Positions 57,947 to 64,000 of a stretch of 64,000 bases of DNA are shown piece after piece; the first letter of the stretch is position 1, and every line of letters starts with the position of its first letter. This stretch comes from Viola odorata. Taxonomy: Eukaryota > Streptophyta > Magnoliopsida > Malpighiales > Violaceae. The notes under the pieces are model-generated. The model was not told the origin of the DNA, made no database searches, and was given only the letters and a program-made list of their open reading frames with translations. Position numbers and translations under genes: made by a program. Location of the stretch: assembly GCA_963691705.1 (NCBI GenBank), contig OY829541.1, positions 34,794,719 to 34,858,718 of the forward strand. The letters are read 5' to 3'.

Positions 57947-58276
57947 CTAGCAGTGGGCACGGAGTTTAAGGCGGCACTGTGCGCGTGTGTGAGAAGACCT
58001 TGCTGCCCCTCCTCTTCCCTCACCTCGTTGATGAATGCTTCCTCTGTACTCTGTTCCCTCTTTGGCCGCGCGAATTTTCCCAAAATTTTCGCGGCCTCCT
58101 TCCAATTTTCGAGTTGAAATCAAACCAAAAATTCAAACTATGGCCGCCCAATTTCGAATATATTTGGGCACAATGGTCTCACTGAAAACATTTTCAGCTC
58201 CCCATCCATTTTTTCTTCACTCCAGAAGTCTCAAATCTCAGACTCTACTGGCTTCACCAAGTCTTGCGGGCAAACA

Positions 58277-59888
58277 ATGGATACCAACCAAATTGACCCT
58301 CTCACTCTGTTTGCAAACAACCCATTACCATCCTCAGGTGTCGGGATTGTTTTAGAAGATGAGGAACAGACCCCAAATTCGCCGATCTTGGACGCAATCC
58401 ATGAAGATGCTCCGGACTCAGAACATGGCGGAGGAGTTGGAGGTAAAATTATTCCATTCCTCTCGTGATTATGGTTTAATTTATTAATGGTTGCTACCAA
58501 TTTATTGATGGTTCTCTCTCCTCATCTTGACTGCGTTTGTTTGCTGTTGATGGTAGGTCAAAATGGAGTAAGAAGAGAGCTGTGTAACGAGGACAGACAC
58601 GCTGCTTACCAAATGCTCCTAACAAAAAGTGTTAATGGAAAGCTGAAGAGGACAACGACAACCGAAGTTGCCCAATTCTTCAATGTGCATATTCGTTCAA
58701 TCCAACGGATTTGGAAGAGGGCAAGGGAGTCTGAAAATAACGAGGTTTCACAGTCCAGAGTTAGAAATTGTGGCAGAAAGCGTATCCAATTTGATCTCCA
58801 GAAGATTAGAGATGTTCCATTACGAGATAGGACAACTCTGAGGTCTCTCGCTGGAATCCTCGGTGTATCCAAGTCGTTTTTACAACTGAAATTGAGAAGT
58901 GGAGAATTGAAGCGGCACAGTAATGCGGTGAAACCAACATTGACAGAGGGGAACCGTGTGCAAAGGGTGCGTCATTGTCTGTCCTCCATTGATCCAACCT
59001 CCAACCAGTTTTACGACATGGAAAATGTGGTGCACATAGATGAAAAATGGTTCCAAATGACAAGGAAGGTGCAGACTTACTATCTTCTTGCCGACGAAGA
59101 TGATCCTGTAAGGAACATTAAAAAGTTCTAATTTTATACCTAAAATTATGTTTCTTGCAGCTGTTGCTAGACCTAGGTTTGATTCTAATGGAGAATGTAC
59201 ATTTGATGGTAAGATAGGGGTGTTCCCATTGGTAACAAAGGTGGTTGCGGTGAGGTCAAGTGCAAATAGGATAGCTGGGACTCTAGAACTTAAGCCAATT
59301 ACCAAGGTAGATAGGGCTGTTATTAGACAATTCATGATTGAGAAAATACTACCAGCCATTAAGGACAAATGGCCGAGGGATAGTGTCATGGATGAAATTA
59401 TCATCCAATAGGACAATGCAAAAACACATATACATTGTGATGATGTAGATTTTTTGGCAGCAGTAGACAATGTGGGTTTGAAGATTACACTTTTGAGTCA
59501 ACCCCCTAATTCGCCTGATTTGAATGTGCTTGATCTAGGGTTTTTTAGAGCAATTCAATCACTGCAATCAAAGAGGTGTGCAAGAAATATGGATCAGTTG
59601 GTGGAAGCAGTTAACAAAGCTTTCTTTGAGTTTCCTCCTTTTAAGGCTAATAGCATTTTCCTAACTCTCCAATCATGCATGATTGAGATCTTGAAAATTA
59701 GAGGCTCAAATGTGTACAAAATTCCTCACATGAAGAAGGAACAATTAGCTAGGCAAGGGTTGCTACCTTCCATGCTGTCGTGTGATCCACTTCTCATTGC
59801 CACTGCTCTTGCTCATCTTCCTGCTGCTCAATGTAAGGCTTCATGTTGGTTGTACATGTCATATTTTAACTGTGTTTTGATTCACTAA
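58277..59888 (+). pseudogene. MLE2 transposase (Tc1/mariner superfamily, DD39D)
   Basis: Exon 1 is 58277-58442 and exon 2 starts at 58557 in phase, an intron at the same place as in MLE1. HTH regions RSIQRIWKRARESENN and RTTLRSLAGILGVSKSF are present. The triad is Asp in HIDEKWF, Asp in DNAKTHI and Asp in VLDLGFF, again with 39 residues between the last two. Lesions are one extra base near 59127 (after VRNIKK) and a TAG at 59409-59411 immediately before the second catalytic Asp. The C-terminus continues in frame to 59888, with KIPHMKKEQLARQGLLPS as in MLE1. Not functional as it stands; before decay it excised and inserted the element at TA sites. Confidence 0.9.
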
Positions 59889-60314
59889 TATGTATTGACA
59901 TTGTACTTGTGCCTGTTTTTTAGAATGCAGATGTGAAGATCCAACTGGAGTTTGATGGGCCATTTTTTGTTAAAAGTTCCAGTTTATTAATGGATTTTTT
60001 TGGTAGAAGATGTGCAACTACTGGAGTATTTTGTGTACATATAACATATAGTGGATATTATAGTCATTAGGTTGTACCTTTTGGGTGGAGTTCTGGTTAG
60101 GATTAGCACTGTCAAAGGGAGAAGATCAATCTCTGTTTGCTACTGTTATTTTTTGTATGTGGAGCAAACATAGTGTGCTCTTGTTCTGTGGATTTGTGCA
60201 AGATATGTGAACACTAATTTGATGCAGCAATAAAAGTACAAGTGGATTGTGTTTGGAAGCAACTCCTATGTTCAATTTGTGTCTGCATAAATTGCTTTGG
60301 TTATATTGATTTGA

Positions 60315-60555
60315 ATGAGATGTTGAATTTTTGGTTTGGATGAGATGTTTACATAGACTGAGATGTTTGGTTGCTGGTTTGGATGAGATGTTTGGTTAGA
60401 ATGAGATGTTTGGTTGCTGGTTTGGATAAGATGTTTGGTTAGAATGAGATGTTTGGTTGCTGGTTTGGATGAGATGTTTGCTTGGAATGAAGTGTTTGGT
60501 TGCTGGTTTGGATGAGATGTTTGGTTTGAATGACAGCTTTAGTTGCTGGTTCATA
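60315..60555 (+). repeat. Minisatellite in MLE2 (about 43-bp unit, about 5 copies)
   Basis: The unit gagatgtttggttgctggtt plus 23 bases (ending tggttagaat) repeats with changes between the transposase and the helical gene. Confidence 0.75.
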
Positions 60556-60884
60556 AGACATGCTTGGTTTACATGAGAGAATGAGTTGTTGTTTGGATAC
60601 AATGATCTGTTGTATTGCTTTGCCTTGATCGATGAAGTTGGATTTACATTAAGTAGCTCTGTTTCGTGTCCAATTTTAGTCCAAAGTGGTCATGTGATGA
60701 AGCTACTGTGTGCTAGGATGGATGTAGGTTGCATGCTTTTATCAGGTATCTAAGCAGAAAAGGAGTGTAATGCAGGAAATAGATTCCTGATTTTTAGGCA
60801 GCCTTTTACCTTCCCAAACAGCACACCGTTTGACCACTTGGTTTACACCTCTTCAAACAGCCGTTTCTAACCCTAGCCAGCCAC

Positions 60885-61209
60885 TATAAATGCTTTCTTT
60901 TCCCTTGTTTCACCGCAACCCTAAACGGCCACAATTTCGCATCTACTAATCCTCCTTCTCAGGCTGCTGAACCAAAGGGTGGAGGAGCTGACCCAGCGGA
61001 AGGCGGATATATTTGAAGACGACTTTGGGGAGCTGACCATTCCTGCTGTTGATATGCTGGCTAAGTGTATCACACATCTCTCAACTGGGATTGCTCATCT
61101 GGAGCATAAGAGACGTGTGCTGCATCTAGGAGCCAACAATGCGAGGGTTGCTGATGTTGAGCTGAACAGGTTTGCGAATGCCATTCTAGGCATTCCAACC
61201 ACTGATTAG
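60885..61209 (+). pseudogene. N-terminally truncated helical small protein of MLE2
   Basis: A TATA box (actataaatgc, 60885-60890) and leader are followed not by a start codon but directly by the middle of a helical protein: LLNQRVEELTQRKADIFEDD to the end NRFANAILGIPTTD (stop 61209). Aligned with the MLE1 proteins, the first third is missing, so a deletion fused the leader to the coding sequence. HLEHKRRVL matches the KLEHKVAAL of MLE1 helical protein 2, while NRFANA resembles NKFANR of protein 1. By position it corresponds to protein 1. Not functional unless an internal start is used. Confidence 0.6.
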
Positions 61210-62349
61210 TTCAACATCTATGTATCTTGTTTTCCTTTACCTAAGCTCCATCACTGTTGTGATGGATTATCAATGTTCATATTGTGTTTCCCTTTCCCTA
61301 ATCTCTTTGTCACATGTCTTTTGTGATGGAGTATGAATAAAATAAAATGTGTTTTCCTTCCTCTTATCTCTGTCTCTGTTTCAATATGATTGGCACAGCA
61401 GTTCCATTACGGTTTGATTCTCAGGGACAAATATAGAGCAAAACCTTGAAAGAAAATGGACCATTTCGGTTGCATGTTTTCTACGAAAACTTGCAACCAA
61501 CCACAAAGGAAACAACCTGGGATTCTAAAATGAAATTGAAAACAGTAATCAACACAATGCATAGTTTAAAACCCAACCTATGTTCCATGTTTTCCCACTC
61601 CAATAATTCAGCCAAGCAGATGTACATTAACCACAATACAAATGTACATTAACCACATACCAAGACCAATCCAACCCACGTCGTAAAACTGATATGCAAA
61701 ATCATTGCTCAAACAAACCACAAATCGGAAGCAAAGATGCATTTTTATAGTAGTATAGATCATTTGGTGTAAAAACACAGATATTCCACACCATGTGGAC
61801 AGTAATGACTGATCAATTGTGGAAGAAACCACAAACCATACATCCAATTCCTAAGATTAACAAATTGAAGTCATTGCGAAAAACAATCCACAAACCATTA
61901 ATCCAAATTCATGTATGTAAGGATGAAGATGCCAACCACAAACCACAATGCAGAGTAGATTAATTGCTTTGCCAAAAGACAGATTAATTAAACTGAAAAC
62001 AGAGATGAATCTCGAAGGGGCAGACTTCAAACACAAGCAAACAATCCACAAACCACAATGCTCCAAAGTAGATTAATTGGTGAACAAAAAGGCTACAAAC
62101 AAACTGAAAACAGAGAGTAATCTGGAAATAAACTAAAAACAGCGAGCAATCTGGAATAAACTTGAAAAAATACATTGATATTTTGGTTTGATTTTTACAT
62201 CATACAGCTTTTCTACCTACTTACAGCTTGCAGATTGCCTAACAATACAAAAAACTTGTTCCTTACATACAAAGAACAACCAATTGCACATACATCAACA
62301 ACACCATTCTGTTGATCAACCAAAAACTAGAAGAAATACATTTTGGTCA
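61210..62349. other. Non-coding interior of MLE2
   Basis: No supported gene. It is A-rich with repeated aaccacaa, aaactgaaaacagag words (61700-62160). Confidence 0.4.
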
Positions 62350-62873
62350 TCAGTAGTAGGATGGAAGCAAGAGACGCAACATCTCAATAAAGTCTGGTTC
62401 ATAACTTGGGTCCTCGAATTCAAACATACCTGCAATTGGGAGTTTGTTGAGGTCGAAATCTCTCTCTCTCCCTTGTACTTGGCGGCCAACAGTCTCTCCT
62501 CAGACAAGGGTTCGTTCAAGTCGAAATCGTGGATAACTTTCGGCCGTGAATCGCCTACCCTGGTCTTCACTTTCCTGAAATTCACAAGTGGCTCCAATTT
62601 TCTCTTGCGACCCCAAGCCATATCCCCATCATTGCAGAAGGTATCCTCCACAGTCAACGCCATTTCGTCGTCGGAATCCTCCACGGTTCCCTCGATGACA
62701 CCCTCGCTGGAATCCTCAACGATAGCCTCGATGCGGTCGCCTGACGCCTCATTCCCCGCATCCGCGGCCTTTGCCACGATCCCGATTGAATCTCGGACCA
62801 CCATGTTCATTGAATCGTCAAATTCAATCATAGAATCGTACTGTGAATCTTCTCTGAACTCGACGGTTTCCAT
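62350..62873 (-). pseudogene. Acidic EAR-motif protein, accessory gene of MLE2
   Basis: The ATG at 62873 gives METVEFREDSQYDSMIEFDD, aligned with the MLE1 protein's start. The body is acidic (VEDSSEGVIEGTVEDSDDE) with a basic patch WGRKRKL. DFDLNEPL sits at about 62505-62525 and DLNKLP at 62437-62454, but the latter lies in another frame, after a GA-repeat (62455-62475) that appears to have gained two bases. Restored in thought, the tail (IAGMFEFED ... IEMLRLLLPSYY) matches that of the MLE1 protein. DLNxxP is an EAR motif. A TATA-like tatatatt lies near 62968-62982. Roughly 173 residues without the lesion. No DNA-binding domain seen. Confidence 0.6.
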
Positions 62874-63211
62874 AATCGAATTCAACAACCCAATTTCGCA
62901 TAACTTTTCTCTGGAATGAAGGTGGAAGCTGTGGACGGAGTAGAGGAGACCAAAATTTATTCAATTGCGAGAATATATATTGAACACAGTGAACAGAGCC
63001 CAAAGTTCCCATTTCCCACCCACTTTGATTTTCAATTTCCCTCTCAAATTTTGGTGAATTTTGAGAAGCAAAATCAGCTTCAGCAGCGAAGGGAGCAGAT
63101 GAGAGAAATTGGCTTTGCAAAGGGAGCGAGGGTGTTTTGGTCCGAATGAGGTGAAGAAGCTCTCGAAAGGCGAGAACGACAATTAAAAACCGACGCAGTC
63201 GTTTTTGCTTA

Positions 63212-63239
63212 AACGACAAACAATCGTGGACAGAGGGAG
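63212..63239 (-). repeat. Right TIR of MLE2
   Basis: Inverted copy of 57919-57946 with two mismatches, followed by TA. Confidence 0.92.
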
Positions 63240-63612
63240 TACTAAATTAGCAGAAGAAATACACATTGTTGTGGCCATAAACAACATTATTATTACATAC
63301 CATCATAGGAATTCCAAGTCTGGTTGAAAAAGATCTATTATCATATATAGTGAAATCGTGCCTGTTATGGATTAAATCATGCCCGGGCAGCAGCCAACAG
63401 GCCTGACAGCCTAAAACCCAGGGGGCTCATGGGTAAAATACTCATTTAAGTAAGATAAATAATCAGAGATACTTACCCATTTTGAAACGCTTAAATTTGA
63501 ATGTTTAAAATTGATTTAATTAATTAATTTAGTTGATCCTCTAATTTTTGTGAGAAAGATGCTATTGACTGTCACTGACTCACTGGTTTAGTTTCTATTG
63601 AAAAAGGTCTTA

Positions 63613-64000
63613 AGGGTCTGTTTAGCATTCTGGTTCGGTAGAAAAAAGTTTTGTGAGTAAAAGTTGGGTGGGAAAATGACTTTTGGGAAACGGAGTGTGC
63701 TGTTTGGTAAAAAAAATTAAAATAGCTGTGAGATACCTGAGGTGTTTGGTAAAATGACCATAAATGGCATAAAACCTATTTTTAAAAAAATAATAAAAAT
63801 AGAAAAAATGGATCTAGAATTACTTATCTTAAAATAAAGATTTTATTGTGGTAGTTTTTAATTTATTTTGTTGGTTATATAAAGTAAAAAAATTAAAATG
63901 AAATGAAAAAAAAAAAAAGGAGAGAGAAGGCCAAACCTGACTCAGGTTGGCTGGTTAGAGCAAAATGCTCCATTCCCTAAACCCCTATTTTGCTGGGTTG
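63613..64000. mobile_element. Tourist-like element, left part, runs off the window
   Basis: taaGGGTCTGTTTAGCATTCT starts a copy of the family seen inverted at 39045-39685: ctgtttggtaaaa, gggaaacg(g/a)agtgtg(c/t)tg and agagcaaaatgctcca are shared. The other end lies beyond 64000. Confidence 0.7.

Larger units (their letters stand above)
57919..63239. mobile_element. MLE2: 5.3-kb mariner-like element carrying accessory genes
   Basis: Left end CTCCCTCTGTTCATGATTGT and the inverted right end agree at 26 of 28 positions (57919-57946, 63212-63239). TA flanks it at 57917-57918 and 63240-63241. From left to right: transposase (+), truncated helical gene (+), EAR-motif gene (-). Inverted, this is the same order and orientation as in MLE1, minus one helical gene. 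TIR sequences of the two elements share only CTCCCTC(C/T)GT, so they are related but separate families. Confidence 0.92.

Noticed and set aside
58880..59470. 196-residue minus-strand frame
   Set aside because: It is the antisense shadow of the MLE2 transposase, with the same long-frame bias.

Overview
The window is nuclear DNA of a flowering plant, very probably a eudicot. Several genes have many short exons with GT-AG introns. The families are plant-specific (UGT82A-type glycosyltransferase, plant OTU deubiquitinase, bifunctional TTL of ureide synthesis, FBA-type F-box protein, CYSTM peptide). Intergenic DNA is AT-rich and packed with plant transposon types (Ty3 and copia LTR elements, mariner/Stowaway, Tourist, hAT-like and Mutator-like elements). 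An asterid is my guess only.

Layout. 1-2196: 3' end of a Ty3-type (Tat/Retand-like) LTR retrotransposon carrying two antisense genes. 2335-3123: a Mutator-like element with a captured LysM receptor kinase fragment. 4641-9957: a degenerate copia element with very short LTRs, its 5' LTR split by an hAT-like element. 10252-10513: a Stowaway MITE. 10635-11556: a possible cystatin-fold gene. 12856-25269: a five-exon F-box gene on the minus strand whose first exon is split by an 8.4-kb Ty3 element (16367-24778). 25696-31802: a 6.1-kb mariner-like element (MLE1). 32024-34232: TTL. 35925-41200: an OTU deubiquitinase gene (minus). 43621-44309 and 47066-48254: non-autonomous mariner relatives. 44599-46371: UGT82A1-like (minus). 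50535-51275: a CYSTM peptide gene. 52430-52760: a decayed gene fragment. 53973-57358: a BED/DUF659/hAT-derived protein gene. 57919-63239: a second large mariner-like element (MLE2). 63613-64000: start of a Tourist-like element.

The most unusual content is the pair of large mariner elements. Each has TA target duplications, 27-28 bp terminal inverted repeats and a DD39D transposase facing inward from one end. From the other end, also facing inward, each has an acidic protein gene ending in EAR-type repression motifs (DLNxxP), with a conserved N-terminal block and a conserved C-terminal tail. Between them lie one or two genes for about 120-residue helical proteins with their own TATA boxes. MLE1 has two of these, divergently transcribed; MLE2 keeps one truncated copy. 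I know of no described plant mariner element carrying a TOPLESS-type corepressor-motif protein and these helical proteins as passenger genes. A similarly sized helical protein, also with its own promoter, sits antisense in the LTR element at the start of the window.

The ordinary cellular genes (TTL, OTU, UGT82A1-like, CYSTM, BED/hAT-derived) look intact from their splice sites and phases. The F-box gene is broken by an insertion and an in-frame stop. Almost all transposon reading frames carry stops or frameshifts, often at homopolymers.
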